Assembly (NCBI RefSeq): GCF_002896875.1
Contig: NZ_CP023278.1
Coordinates: 2,976,001-3,040,000 of the forward strand
Length of the DNA stretch: 64,000 nucleotides
DNA from: Nostoc sp. CENA543
GTDB lineage: Bacteria; Cyanobacteriota; Cyanobacteriia; Cyanobacteriales; Nostocaceae
Direction of reading: 5' to 3'
Numbering within the stretch: position 1 is the stretch's first letter; every line of letters starts with the position of its first letter. Below, one piece after another: positions 1 to 8,307 of this stretch. Both the position numbers and the translations under genes were made by a program. The notes beneath the pieces are model-generated. The model saw only the letters and a list, made by a program, of their open reading frames with translations. It ran no database searches and was not told the DNA's origin.

Positions 1-2124
1 CCCTAGTTGTTCTTGTCCATTGACGGCTAAGTCGCTGTGACACAAATACAATCTTTCGGAGACACGGGAGAGTAAATCGTGCAGAATTCTCTGTAGTCTG
101 GTTTCTTCTGCTAACCTCTCATCTTCGGCTGTCCAAGGTTGTCCTAGTCTATCTTGCAGGAAAATTGGCGCACCAAATAAGGTTGCTGCCCCACCTTTTG
201 CCCACAGGGGTGAACCAGTATCTAGCCAAAAGTGCCAACGGTGAAATTTGCGGTTAGCACGGTATTGGAAGATAGTGGCTAAGGTAACGGCTTTTGAGTG
301 TTTACCGATGGAACGTAGGGGGTATGGGTTGGCAGTAATTGTCCCCCGACGTAGGAGTTGAATAAATTCGGCAATAGTTGTATTGATGAGGCGATGATTT
401 GCGTCTGGGGTGTTTGCTGTGGTTTGTTTTAATCTGGTGTCAATTTCCCAATAATGTTGGGCTGTTTCTAGTAGTTCTCTTAAAGCTGCCAGTTGTTCGT
501 AGGGAAGATTACTACCATTCCATAGAAAGTTTTGAATTGCCCTGTCTAAAAGGGAAATAGGGCTGGGAATCAGGCGGAGTTCTTGCTGCGATCGCTGTTT
601 TTCTATCCACTGTAAAATCTCTGTGTAGGCTGTGGTGGCAGCATAGCCAATTCGATCCCAACGTTCAAAGGTTTTGACTGGTAGGAGGTTGGGGTGTTCG
701 GGATGAGGAACAAAGCAATAATCTGCTATCAATCCTGCCCTGACTGGGTCGATATTGGGAGAAAGTGCCGCCGGAGTTTCTGATGATTCTGCTTTTCTAC
801 TCAAAACAACTAACATCTCAGCCACGGCATCCCGGTCTACCAAGCGTCCCAAGCCGGGATAGACTAAAGCCAGCATAGTCAGCAATGCCCGAATGACTGG
901 AGAACTAATTAAGGGGCGTTGGTCATTGAGTGATTGCACAGTAATATTCTGCTTACTGAGAATTTCTACTATGGTATAGCGAGCGATCGCATCTAAACCA
1001 GGAGCAATAATTGCCACATCTTCGGCTGCAACTAATCCAGAATTAATCGCATAACCAATAAATTCTGCTGTCTGACGCAACAATTGAGAACGGGAGGTAG
1101 TTTGGATTGACTGCACCACTGATGGTAAATCTGACATTACCATTGGTGAACTTAATGATCCAACCATCGGCGCAACTAGTCTATCAGCTAGAGAATCCAG
1201 TGCAAACCCTGGCAAAGTTTCCACCTGACAACGCCTCCCCAACCCTGCCAAATAATCGGGATCTGCCCCTAATCCCAATCTCACCCCCCCATCAGGGTTG
1301 TAGCTAAACGCACCCACTGCACCTTGATCTAAGAGCAATTCCAACAAATTACGCACCATCCCAGGATATTCGTCTACATCATCCGCTACTACTGCTTGAT
1401 AACGGTTGGCTAGGTACTGTTGATAATGCTCATTCTTCAATAAATACTGGGTGAAAAGTTCAGTAATAATCCCGTAGGTTAGAAAGCCCCTCTCTAAACA
1501 CCAATTTCGCCAATCTACCAGTAAATCTGCCATAAATTCTGGCTTTAGATTGCCGCTATTTTCCTCTAAACTGGTTTGCAAAATACCTGCAATTTCCTCA
1601 CATGGTGTTCCACTATAAGCCGCTAACTGCATTAAGTCTAAGATGCGCCTCACAAAGCGGTACTCATTTACTCCCACAAGTTTTAAGGTGTCTTCATCTA
1701 ATTGGTTTCTCCACAGTTTAGTTGCTAGTTCTTGCTCAGTTTCCGGCCGCAAGCGCACAGGAAAATGTGCTTTTAAATGCAGCAGGTCAATCAGTAAAGG
1801 CCAAAATAAAATTACTTCATCTTGAAAAAAACCTAGTGGTGTTCTTACCCGTACTGGATATTTGCCTTGAGTGCTAGTAACAATTTTATCCCCCAACTCT
1901 CGCCGATTATCATCATTGGCAGCCAAAACCAAAATTCCCGGTTTGGCTTGCTGGAGTAACTCTGATTGAGGCATGTAAGTGCTTGCTTGCAATTTTGCTC
2001 TTTTAGTATAAAATAATTCATATATTTGTTTTCTATTTTGTAACCAAATACTAAATTGTTCTATTAATCGGCTAGTCTTCCCACTACGACTACTCCCAAC
2101 AATCCAAATAGAATGAAAAACCAC
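1..2124 (-). CDS. RecB/AddB-like UvrD-family helicase-related protein, partial (C-terminus beyond window)
   Basis: One open frame of 708 codons runs on the minus strand from a GTG at 2124-2122 to the left edge; I translated it by hand and met no stop. An in-frame TGA lies two codons upstream, and AGGAGA stands six bases before the GTG, so this start is firm. Residues 10-17 form a Walker A loop (GSSRSGKT). A Walker B-like stretch (VVADDVDE) lies about a third of the way in, and a motif VI-like stretch (ERLYLCHS) is near the window edge. This order fits the UvrD/RecB/AddB helicase superfamily used in double-strand-break processing; cyanobacterial relatives are often called 'recombinase family protein'. 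The missing end may carry a nuclease domain. Helicase-related role fairly sure, exact complex unknown. Confidence 0.75.
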   Translation of the reverse strand, partial: MVFHSIWIVGSSRSGKTSRLIEQFSIWLQNRKQIYELFYTKRAKLQASTYMPQSELLQQAKPGILVLAANDDNRRELGDKIVTSTQGKYPVRVRTPLGFFQDEVILFWPLLIDLLHLKAHFPVRLRPETEQELATKLWRNQLDEDTLKLVGVNEYRFVRRILDLMQLAAYSGTPCEEIAGILQTSLEENSGNLKPEFMADLLVDWRNWCLERGFLTYGIITELFTQYLLKNEHYQQYLANRYQAVVADDVDEYPGMVRNLLELLLDQGAVGAFSYNPDGGVRLGLGADPDYLAGLGRRCQVETLPGFALDSLADRLVAPMVGSLSSPMVMSDLPSVVQSIQTTSRSQLLRQTAEFIGYAINSGLVAAEDVAIIAPGLDAIARYTIVEILSKQNITVQSLNDQRPLISSPVIRALLTMLALVYPGLGRLVDRDAVAEMLVVLSRKAESSETPAALSPNIDPVRAGLIADYCFVPHPEHPNLLPVKTFERWDRIGYAATTAYTEILQWIEKQRSQQELRLIPSPISLLDRAIQNFLWNGSNLPYEQLAALRELLETAQHYWEIDTRLKQTTANTPDANHRLINTTIAEFIQLLRRGTITANPYPLRSIGKHSKAVTLATIFQYRANRKFHRWHFWLDTGSPLWAKGGAATLFGAPIFLQDRLGQPWTAEDERLAEETRLQRILHDLLSRVSERLYLCHSDLAVNGQEQLG

Positions 2125-2205
2125 TACTCATCTCCTGAATAGATTTTTGATGATGTTTGGTGTTAATTTAAAATTAGTAATCAATAAATAATATATCAAG
2201 CTGAT

Positions 2206-2343
2206 TTAATTGCTGTCCCTTTGAAAGTAAGCACGGTCATAATTATTTGTGTAAGCTCTTAATAGAAGACAGGCAGCTAAAAAAGGCAGAAAAAACTGTA
2301 TATAAATGTACCCAACTGCGTCAAGACCAAATACTAGTATCAT
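2206..2343 (-). CDS. possible 45-residue single-pass membrane protein
   Basis: An ATG at 2343 opens a 45-codon frame ending at TAA 2208-2206. The product has one hydrophobic stretch (YIYIQFFLPFLAACLLL, about residues 12-28) followed by a short polar tail with RAYTNNYDRAYF. It lies between the divergent helicase and pxcA genes, on the helicase strand. No ribosome-binding site is evident, and I do not recognise the family. It could be a chance frame, but the ordered layout of membrane segment then charged tail is unlike most random frames nearby. Confidence 0.35.
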   Translation of the reverse strand: MILVFGLDAVGYIYIQFFLPFLAACLLLRAYTNNYDRAYFQRDSN

Positions 2344-2369
2344 AAATATTTTCTGGAAAATTACTGACA

Positions 2370-3764
2370 ATGCAAAACTCGATTTTTAGTCAAAAAATTT
2401 ATCCTTTTTTACTATCGGCTTACAGATGGTATTTACAGACACCAGAACGCTCCTTAGAAGAAGCCTATAAAGCTGCCTTAAAAATCAAAGCCATAGAGGA
2501 TGAATATTTTAATGGTAATACAATAGACTTCAATTCAGCCATCTATAGCAGTAGTGTTATGGATTATTTTGAGTCTGATATTAAAAAACAATTAAAGCTG
2601 GTGAGGATGCGATTGACTGAATTTCGATTTAGTCGCCGATTTTCTAACGAATCTCATCAAAAAGCTGCTCAAAAAACTGGTATAGAGTATCTCACACCTA
2701 CAGAAATTTTAGATAAGTTAAAGTTAATTGATGATATTACTACCAAATATATTAATCTTGAGCAAGAAATTCTATCATCTAATGGTCTTAATCAGACTTC
2801 TCTGAATAAAACTGTTGAGGGGCAAAATTCTGAAGTATCACCTAATTATCCTCCCAGTATAATTAAATCTAATAAAAACGATTTAGTAGAGAGAATATAT
2901 GCACCGACATCTCCACCGCAAAATCTTGGTAGATCCTCAGCACAAAATCAAAGAAAACGCCCTAAAGCAGATTCTATAGGGATTCTGCCGCGTTCAATTT
3001 TAAGTACAATTGGCCGTTTACAAATTGAGTTAGACCCTAATTCTGAACAGGATGTTGTGCAGAATTTTCGCCAAGCACAACGGCGAACTATTATTTCAAT
3101 TCGGTTTATATTACTAATTATTATTATACCACTTTTAACTCATCAATTATCAAAAGCTTTATTAGTAGGCCCTATTGTAGAACGCTTCAGAACTGCTCAC
3201 ACTGAGCAAATATTTCTCAATGAAGAAATGGAAGAAAAAGCTTTATTAACAGTCCAAAGGTTTGAAGAAAGAATCAAGTTTGAAAACTTAATTAGTAATG
3301 CGCCACCACTTTCTTCAGAGGAAATAGAAAAACAAATACAAACCAAAGCGCAGGAAGTTGCAGAGGAATTCCGCCGGGAAAGTGCTAATGCAATTAAAAA
3401 TGTTTTTGCAGATATTTGTTCTGTGGCTGCATTCATTTGGCTACTGATTGCTAGCAAGTCTTCTATTATGGTGTTAAAAGATTTCTTTGATAATGTGGTT
3501 TATGGACTGAGTGATAGTGCCAAAGCATTTATTATTATCTTATTTACGGATGTCTTTGTCGGCTTCCACTCTCCCCACGGCTGGGAAGTCATTCTCGAAG
3601 GTGTCACTCGTCACTGGGGTTTACCAGCAAACCGAGACTTTATCTACTTGTTTATTGCGACATTCCCCGTAATTTTAGACACTATCTTTAAATATTGGAT
3701 TTTCCGCTATCTCAACCGGATATCGCCTTCCGCCGTAGCTACATACAAAAATATGAATGAATAA
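2370..3764 (+). CDS. pxcA: proton extrusion protein PxcA (CemA family)
   Basis: A 464-residue protein of the PxcA/CemA family, inner-membrane proteins needed in cyanobacteria for light-dependent proton extrusion and linked to inorganic carbon and Na+ handling. The first 240 residues are soluble and variable. Membrane segments follow at about 243-262 (SIRFILLIIIIPLL), 350-370, 385-402 (FIIILFTDVFVGFHS) and 424-445, a CemA-type C-terminal core. The block containing FHSPHGWE and the C-terminal YWIFRYLNRISPSAVATYKN stretch are family hallmarks. Length is usual for filamentous strains. The gene is AT-rich and I saw no HIP1 site in it. It stands alone, with a probable terminator downstream. Confidence 0.93.
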   Translation: MQNSIFSQKIYPFLLSAYRWYLQTPERSLEEAYKAALKIKAIEDEYFNGNTIDFNSAIYSSSVMDYFESDIKKQLKLVRMRLTEFRFSRRFSNESHQKAAQKTGIEYLTPTEILDKLKLIDDITTKYINLEQEILSSNGLNQTSLNKTVEGQNSEVSPNYPPSIIKSNKNDLVERIYAPTSPPQNLGRSSAQNQRKRPKADSIGILPRSILSTIGRLQIELDPNSEQDVVQNFRQAQRRTIISIRFILLIIIIPLLTHQLSKALLVGPIVERFRTAHTEQIFLNEEMEEKALLTVQRFEERIKFENLISNAPPLSSEEIEKQIQTKAQEVAEEFRRESANAIKNVFADICSVAAFIWLLIASKSSIMVLKDFFDNVVYGLSDSAKAFIIILFTDVFVGFHSPHGWEVILEGVTRHWGLPANRDFIYLFIATFPVILDTIFKYWIFRYLNRISPSAVATYKNMNE

Positions 3765-3844
3765 ATTAACTAAAGATTTCTCTCAAATCCTCTAATTACT
3801 TGATAATCACCTGACTTGATTTTTGATGATTAATGCACTTATAA

Positions 3845-3880
3845 CCCTGACTTTTTGGAAGAGTCGGGGATATTTTTTTA
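3845..3880 (+). terminator. probable terminator after pxcA
   Basis: CCCTGAC at 3845-3851 can pair with GTCGGGG at 3863-3869 (one G-U pair) around an 11-base loop, followed by a T-rich run (tattttttt). It lies about 80 bases past the pxcA stop. Confidence 0.5.
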
Positions 3881-3958
3881 ACTCTGCTGTATATTGTTGG
3901 AACTATCAAAAATAATCTTGCGTCATCTAGATCCTGTTATTCCTGTGTAAATCTGTTG

Positions 3959-4120
3959 TCAAAAATGCCAGTAGTTATACTTGGCAACTACTCTAGGAAA
4001 CTGAAGAGTAGGAATAATAGTGTCTAAATGTTGACAAATATTTTGTTCCTGATTTTGAGCTAGTTTTGCAGTTACGGGAATATCACCATTTCAGGTTGTA
4101 TCTACCACATAAGCATTCAG
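3959..4120 (-). pseudogene. possible decayed coding fragment
   Basis: Read from 4120 down, the minus strand gives protein-like sequence (LNAYVVDTT, then an in-frame TGA, then NGDIPVTAKLAQNQEQN and FPRVVAKYNYWHF) ending in TGA at 3961-3959. The residue mix looks like a real protein rather than a shadow frame, but it has an internal stop, no clear start, and I do not recognise it. A remnant of a mobile or accessory gene is one explanation; chance is another. Confidence 0.22.
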
Positions 4121-4315
4121 AAATCAGTAGTCAGTTACCCTCAAGCTAGTCCTAAGTAGAATGGGCTGGATATCTGATTAGGATATAACGACTCTGTAAT
4201 TTCTCTCAATTACCTAAAAAACTAGTATTAGTAATTTTTCTCAATAGTGATTTAAATTATTGTGAGCAACAAAAATATCTTTGAATCTATTGAGACTAAA
4301 TAATCTAGTTTATCT

Positions 4316-4795
4316 ATGACGTGTGGAAATAGGAAATTAAAGGAAACTGAGAAAGTGTTCAGGATTTTAATTGATACCGATTTAATATTAGAAGCTTTAA
4401 TGAATCGCACTGAATTAACAGTTGATGTCAGCCAATTATTAGATAGAGTAGAGCCATCAATTCAACTGTATTTAACTAATGTAGGACTAGAAAAGATTTA
4501 TGCTTATGCAACTTGTTTACAAAATATTCATGCTGATATAGTAATTGACTGGCTAAGAGAAAAAATGCAAATTTGTGTCGTTGATCAAAGCATTATTAAA
4601 GCAGCACGGATATCTTCTATCAAAAATTTTGAATCTGCTGTGGAGGTAATGTGTTTGAAACATTATCAATTGGATGCAATTATTACTAATCAAGTAGAAG
4701 ATTTTACAGATAGAGTAAATTCTGGCTATATCTGGCGTTTTAGGGACTTGTGGTTACGTGTAAATTTGGAAACACAGTTCCAAGTGTCGCTGTAA
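4316..4795 (+). CDS. PIN-domain-like protein
   Basis: A 159-residue protein. RILIDTDLILEAL near residue 16 is the usual first acidic motif of PIN nucleases (metal-binding Asp after a beta strand). The stretch FESAVEVMCLKHYQLDAIITNQVEDF (about 102-127) matches the family's second half, with an acidic residue before the helix and an Asp before a 'I-I-T-N' strand. PIN proteins cleave RNA and often act as toxins, but no antitoxin-like small gene is adjacent. The XRE regulator begins about 230 bases downstream on the same strand. Low GC, no HIP1 seen, perhaps acquired. The start is the first ATG; a later start near residue 15 is possible. Confidence 0.6.
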   Translation: MTCGNRKLKETEKVFRILIDTDLILEALMNRTELTVDVSQLLDRVEPSIQLYLTNVGLEKIYAYATCLQNIHADIVIDWLREKMQICVVDQSIIKAARISSIKNFESAVEVMCLKHYQLDAIITNQVEDFTDRVNSGYIWRFRDLWLRVNLETQFQVSL

Positions 4796-5027
4796 AAATA
4801 GTGCAATTTGGGGTGAATTATGCTTACCCAGTGCCGAGTCCCAAAGCATCTGCAACCCCTACACACCTACTTTTTGATCTATAGCTTCAGAGGCGGAAAA
4901 AATTGGCTGTTGTGCCAGTCTGTAAAATATTTTCATGAATATACAAAACTTTTTTAGTAATTTTATAGGCGCAGGTTTTCTTTGGTGCTAGGATCTACGA
5001 CTATAGATAGATAAAAGTGCTGTAGCT

Positions 5028-5369
5028 GTGAAACAAAAGCCAAAACCAAGGATCGCTTTGCTTCGAGAAAAAGCAGGGCTGACCCAGCTTGAATTGTCCC
5101 GCCTTGTCGGCGTGACTGAAAGCACTATTCAAAACTGGGAAAGCGGCCGGACTGGGACAGACCATATTGAGAGAATTATTAGGTTTTGTAAAGCCTTGAA
5201 TTGTCAAGTGGAAGACCTAATAGAGTATGCTAATGAGCCTATAGATGGGGACGTAGGCAAACCAACCTCACTCAATGACCTGCATCAACTCTTAGGAAAT
5301 CAAGAGCCTGTGTCAGTCAATACTTCAGATACAGAAGTAGCTCAACAGCCACAAGCTAAAAGTACCTAA
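5028..5369 (+). CDS. XRE-family helix-turn-helix regulator
   Basis: A 113-residue protein starting at GTG 5028. Residues 10-62 form a Cro/C1-type HTH: LREKAGLTQLELSRLVGV, then TESTIQNWESGR as the recognition helix, then a fourth helix ending LNCQVEDLIEY. The last 45 residues are polar and probably disordered. Proteins of this layout are common and conserved in cyanobacteria; the target is unknown. It could pair with the PIN gene upstream, but the spacing of about 230 bases argues against a tight operon. Confidence 0.85.
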   Translation: MKQKPKPRIALLREKAGLTQLELSRLVGVTESTIQNWESGRTGTDHIERIIRFCKALNCQVEDLIEYANEPIDGDVGKPTSLNDLHQLLGNQEPVSVNTSDTEVAQQPQAKST

Positions 5370-5506
5370 AACACTAGGGGCGAATTCAACCTCAAAACCT
5401 GGCAATAACATCACCTATCTGATGCCAATTTTTTTGAGGTGGGTAAGGATTGTGAGTAGCGATCCTTCCCACAGGTAGCCTAATTTCTACTGCGATCTAA
5501 GTAAAG

Positions 5507-5602
5507 GTTTGTAGTGAGAACTTTAGTTCTTTCTTATCTCCGAGAGGCTGCGCCAAAGAGACACTCCGCGAACAGAAAAGGACTAAAGTCCTTACTACGA
5601 AC
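5507..5602. repeat. dispersed hairpin repeat (GTAGTGAGGACTTTAG family), copy 1
   Basis: The left arm 5507-5534 (GTTTGTAGTGAGAACTTTAG and onward) is nearly the reverse complement of the right arm 5574-5602 (GGACTAAAGTCCTTACTACG). A loop of about 40 bases (ctccgagaggctgcgccaaa) separates them. A shorter-looped copy lies at 35308-35361. The gap 5370-5663 holds nothing else that I recognise. Confidence 0.8.
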
Positions 5603-5663
5603 TGAATCCTATTATTGTTACATTTATTAACATAATTTGGTTTTTTCTAGTCGCTCTATTTTT

Positions 5664-6344
5664 CTAGGAAATACTTTGAGCTTGTTGCCAGAGAGTATCA
5701 ATAGTCACGAATTGATAACCTTGTTGTAGTAGTGTAGGGATGAGGATTTGAATTGTAGCTGCCACATCTTGTCCGCCGCAAACACCATCATGCAAAACAA
5801 TCAAGGAACCATTTTTTACTTGCTTAGTCACACGCTGCACTACTTGATTGACTCCAGGTCTAGCCCAATCTTCTGGCACAACACTCCACATCACTGGACG
5901 ATATTGCCATTGTAAAAAGAATTTGAGAGTTTGGGGCAGAAATAAACCATTGGGTGGTCTTACGTCACGGACTTGGGTAGGTGGAAGATCACAAGCATGA
6001 TAGATAGCAGTTTGGGTTTTTTCTAAACTGTCTTTGAGATCTAAGGGCGAGAGTCTGATAAAAGAACGGTGGTCATAACCATGTAACCCAATCCAGTGTC
6101 CGCGATCGCTCACCGCTTTGGCAACATCTGGTGAACGATTCACACAAATACCCAACCAAAAAAAGCTAGCTTTGATGTTGTAGTGGTCTAAAACGGCTAA
6201 TACCTGGGGGGTGTATTGGGGATGAGGCCCATCATCAAAAGTCAAGGCGATGGTTTTAGTCTCTCCATTTCCACACCACAGACACTGGGGAAAATTGGGT
6301 TGGAGAAGACGGTAAGCGATGGGGAATAGTGGTGCGAGTTGCAT
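5664..6344 (-). CDS. polysaccharide deacetylase (NodB/CE4 family)
   Basis: I start it at ATG 6344 (MQLAPLFPIAYRLLQP), giving 226 residues. The open frame extends upstream to 6461, but those 39 codons are repeat DNA (PLSPHSPHSPIFPVPNPQ) and are unlikely to be native. CE4 motifs are clear: TFDDGPHP (catalytic base and metal Asp), HGYDH (the H-x3-H metal site), RPPNG, and a late LIVLHDG. Such enzymes remove N- or O-acetyl groups from cell-wall or exopolysaccharide sugars. There is no obvious signal peptide, though the first 12 residues are hydrophobic. gatA lies just upstream on the same strand, separated by a hairpin repeat. Confidence 0.88.
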   Translation of the reverse strand: MQLAPLFPIAYRLLQPNFPQCLWCGNGETKTIALTFDDGPHPQYTPQVLAVLDHYNIKASFFWLGICVNRSPDVAKAVSDRGHWIGLHGYDHRSFIRLSPLDLKDSLEKTQTAIYHACDLPPTQVRDVRPPNGLFLPQTLKFFLQWQYRPVMWSVVPEDWARPGVNQVVQRVTKQVKNGSLIVLHDGVCGGQDVAATIQILIPTLLQQGYQFVTIDTLWQQAQSIS

Positions 6345-6349
6345 GGAAA

Positions 6350-6483
6350 GGGATTGGGGATTGGGGACTGGGAAGATGGGGGAGTGTGGGGAGTGTGGGG
6401 AGAGAGGGGGGAAATATTTCTTCCCTATCCTCCCCTCCCACACCTCCCACCCCTCCCACACTTCCTGCTTGCCCCCTGCCCCC
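6350..6483. repeat. long purine/pyrimidine hairpin repeat (family A), copy 1
   Basis: A purine-rich arm (GGGGACTGGGAAGATGGGG, GAGTGTGGGGAGTGTGGGGA) is followed by a short AAATATTTCTTCCCTATCC turn and a pyrimidine arm (CCTCCCACACCTCCCACCCC, CACACTTCCTGCTTGCCCCC). The arms can pair over most of their length. Near-identical copies lie at 20994-21119 and 63318-63452. It separates the deacetylase start from the gatA end. Confidence 0.9.
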
Positions 6484-6524
6484 TTGCCATCAAAGTGATA
6501 GTATATTTTTCAAGTTGGAAGCCC

Positions 6525-7982
6525 TTAAATTTCTGGTTGACGTAAATGCCAAGTTGTGGATTGCTCAAAGGCGTAGGCAACTTGTAATAGTTGGTCTTCT
6601 TTGAGAACTTTGCCGATGAGTTGCAAACCAATGGGTAGTCCTTGTTCGTCAAAGCCACAGGGAAGGCTAATCCCTGGTAAACCAGCAAGGTTTACAGGAA
6701 TTGTCATCAAGTCATTTAAATACATACTCAAGGGATCAGTGGTTTTTTCCCCAGCTTTAAATGCTGTGGTTGGTGCTGTGGGAGTTACTAACACATCAAC
6801 GGTTTCAAAGGCTTTTTCAAAGTCTTGCTTAATCAAGGTACGGACTTTTTGCGCCTTCAGGTAATAAGCATCATAGTAACCAGCAGATAGGGCGTATGTA
6901 CCAATCATAATCCGGCGTTTGACTTCTGCGCCAAATCCTTGGGCGCGGGTAGTCTTGTACATAGACAGGAGATTATCCGCATCTGAGGCGCGCCAGCCGT
7001 ATTTCACACCATCGTAGCGGGCGAGGTTAGCGGATGCTTCTGAGGGGGCGATGATGTAATAACTAGGTAAGCCATAGCGGAAGTTAGGACAGGAAATCAC
7101 ATGAATTTCTGCGCCTAAACTCTGTAGTTGTTCAATGGCTTTAGTAACAGCTTTTTCCACAACTGAGTCTAAACCTTCACCAAAGGTTTCCTTGATGACA
7201 CCAATTCGGGTTTTACTTCTGGCTTTGAGGTCTGGTTTTAAAGTGGCGGCGTAATTAGGAATTTCGACTTTCAGGCTGGTGGAATCTTTGGGGTCATAAC
7301 CTGCGATCGCATTTAATAATATCGCAGTATCTTCTACTGAGCGTCCAAAGGGGCCAATTTGATCTAATGATGAAGCATAAGCCACTAAACCATAACGGGA
7401 CACCAGACCATAGGTAGGTTTAAGTCCCACCACACCGCAAAAAGACGCAGGTTGGCGAATTGAACCCCCAGTATCAGAACCCAGCGCAACCACACATTCA
7501 TCGGCGGCGACGGCGGCGGCTGAACCCCCAGATGAACCACCCGGAACTCTCGACAAATCCCAAGGATTCGCCGTGACTTGATAGGCAGAACTCTCAGTGG
7601 AACTACCCATTGCAAATTCATCTAAGTTGGTTTTCCCAACAATCACCGCCCCAGCATCAATCAGTTTTTGTGACACAGTTGATTCATAAGGTGGCACAAA
7701 ATTTTCTAAAATCCTGGAAGCGCAAGTAGTAGGAATCCCCTTAGTACACATATTGTCTTTGACACCAATGGGAATTCCCGCCAATAAGCCAATTTCCTCA
7801 CCTGCGGCAATTTTGGCATCCACAGCACTAGCCTGTTCTAACGCCTTTTGTGCCGTTACGTGGAGAAAACTGTGCAATTTTGGCTCTAACGCTTGAATCC
7901 GGTCTAAAGCCTCTTGGGTAATTTCAACGGCAGAACGTTCTTTTTTAACTAGTTGTTCGTGCAACTCGCGGATGGATGCCAT
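6525..7982 (-). CDS. gatA: Asp-tRNA(Asn)/Glu-tRNA(Gln) amidotransferase subunit A
   Basis: A 485-residue amidase-signature protein, the glutaminase subunit of GatCAB, which converts Glu-tRNA(Gln) and, where needed, Asp-tRNA(Asn) to the amidated forms. The Ser-cisSer-Lys triad region is visible: GIPIGVKDN holds the Lys, [13 protein letters not shown] the cis-Ser, and [16 protein letters not shown] the nucleophile loop. Start [11 protein letters not shown] is conserved and length is normal. It is not beside gatB or gatC, as is common in cyanobacteria. Its 5' end faces dnaE-C across 217 bases that are almost all repeat DNA. Confidence 0.97.
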   Translation of the reverse strand: MASIRELHEQLVKKERSAVEITQEALDRIQALEPKLHSFLHVTAQKALEQASAVDAKIAAGEEIGLLAGIPIGVKDNMCTKGIPTTCASRILENFVPPYESTVSQKLIDAGAVIVGKTNLDEFAMGSSTESSAYQVTANPWDLSRVPGGSSGGSAAAVAADECVVALGSDTGGSIRQPASFCGVVGLKPTYGLVSRYGLVAYASSLDQIGPFGRSVEDTAILLNAIAGYDPKDSTSLKVEIPNYAATLKPDLKARSKTRIGVIKETFGEGLDSVVEKAVTKAIEQLQSLGAEIHVISCPNFRYGLPSYYIIAPSEASANLARYDGVKYGWRASDADNLLSMYKTTRAQGFGAEVKRRIMIGTYALSAGYYDAYYLKAQKVRTLIKQDFEKAFETVDVLVTPTAPTTAFKAGEKTTDPLSMYLNDLMTIPVNLAGLPGISLPCGFDEQGLPIGLQLIGKVLKEDQLLQVAYAFEQSTTWHLRQPEI

Positions 7983-8035
7983 GATTGCTCTCTTAGTGAC
8001 TCAAGTCATTGATTTTAGTACATATTGACGGTGAC

Positions 8036-8192
8036 TGGGTACTGGGCATGGGGAATTGGGAATTGGGCATGGGGCATGAGGCATTGGGCATGGGGCATGG
8101 GGAATTGGGCATGGGGCATTGGGCATTGAGGTAAAATCTACCTTGTCTACCTTGTCTACCTTTTCCCCAGTCCCCAGTCCCCAATCCCCAAC
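8036..8192. repeat. STRR block between gatA and dnaE-C
   Basis: A chain of degenerate 7-bp units (GGGGCAT, GGGCATT, GGGAATT) fills 8036-8130. Next come three CTACCTTGT units and then CCCCAGT/CCCCAAT units ending eight bases before the dnaE-C ATG. Related CCTTGT-plus-CCCCAGT strings recur at 20405-20466, 39655-39690 and 50762-50798. Confidence 0.88.
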
Positions 8193-8199
8193 CCCCACT

Positions 8200-8307
8200 A
8201 TGGTTAAAATTATTACTCGCAAGTATATAAGTAAAGAAAATGTCTACGATATAGGCGTTGAGCGTGATCACAATTTTGTGATTAAAAATGGCTTTGTTGC
8301 CTCTAAT
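8200..8307 (+). other. DnaE C-intein coding segment (36 residues)
   Basis: This encodes MVKIITRKYISKENVYDIGV, then ERDHNFVIKNGFVASN. The penultimate Ser and final Asn precede Cys+1 (TGT at 8308), as in the fast-splicing Npu/Ssp DnaE family. The catalytic His-Asn-Phe of block F is intact, so splicing should work. Confidence 0.96.

Larger units (their letters stand above)
3765..4315. other. 551-base gap between pxcA and the PIN gene
   Basis: It holds the pxcA terminator and a possible decayed coding fragment (3959-4120, minus strand), and otherwise AT-rich sequence without long frames, tandem repeats or RNA-gene signatures that I could see. Confidence 0.6.

Noticed and set aside
1107-1825. Plus-strand frames of 60-66 codons
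   Set aside because: They lie antisense to the long helicase frame, which is open over all 708 codons.
6256-6688. Several frames on both strands around the deacetylase start
   Set aside because: All are translations of the family A purine/pyrimidine repeat or shadows of gatA.
8119-8199. Upstream extension of dnaE-C
   Set aside because: The added residues are repeat-coded; C-inteins of this family begin at the MVKI/MIKI methionine.
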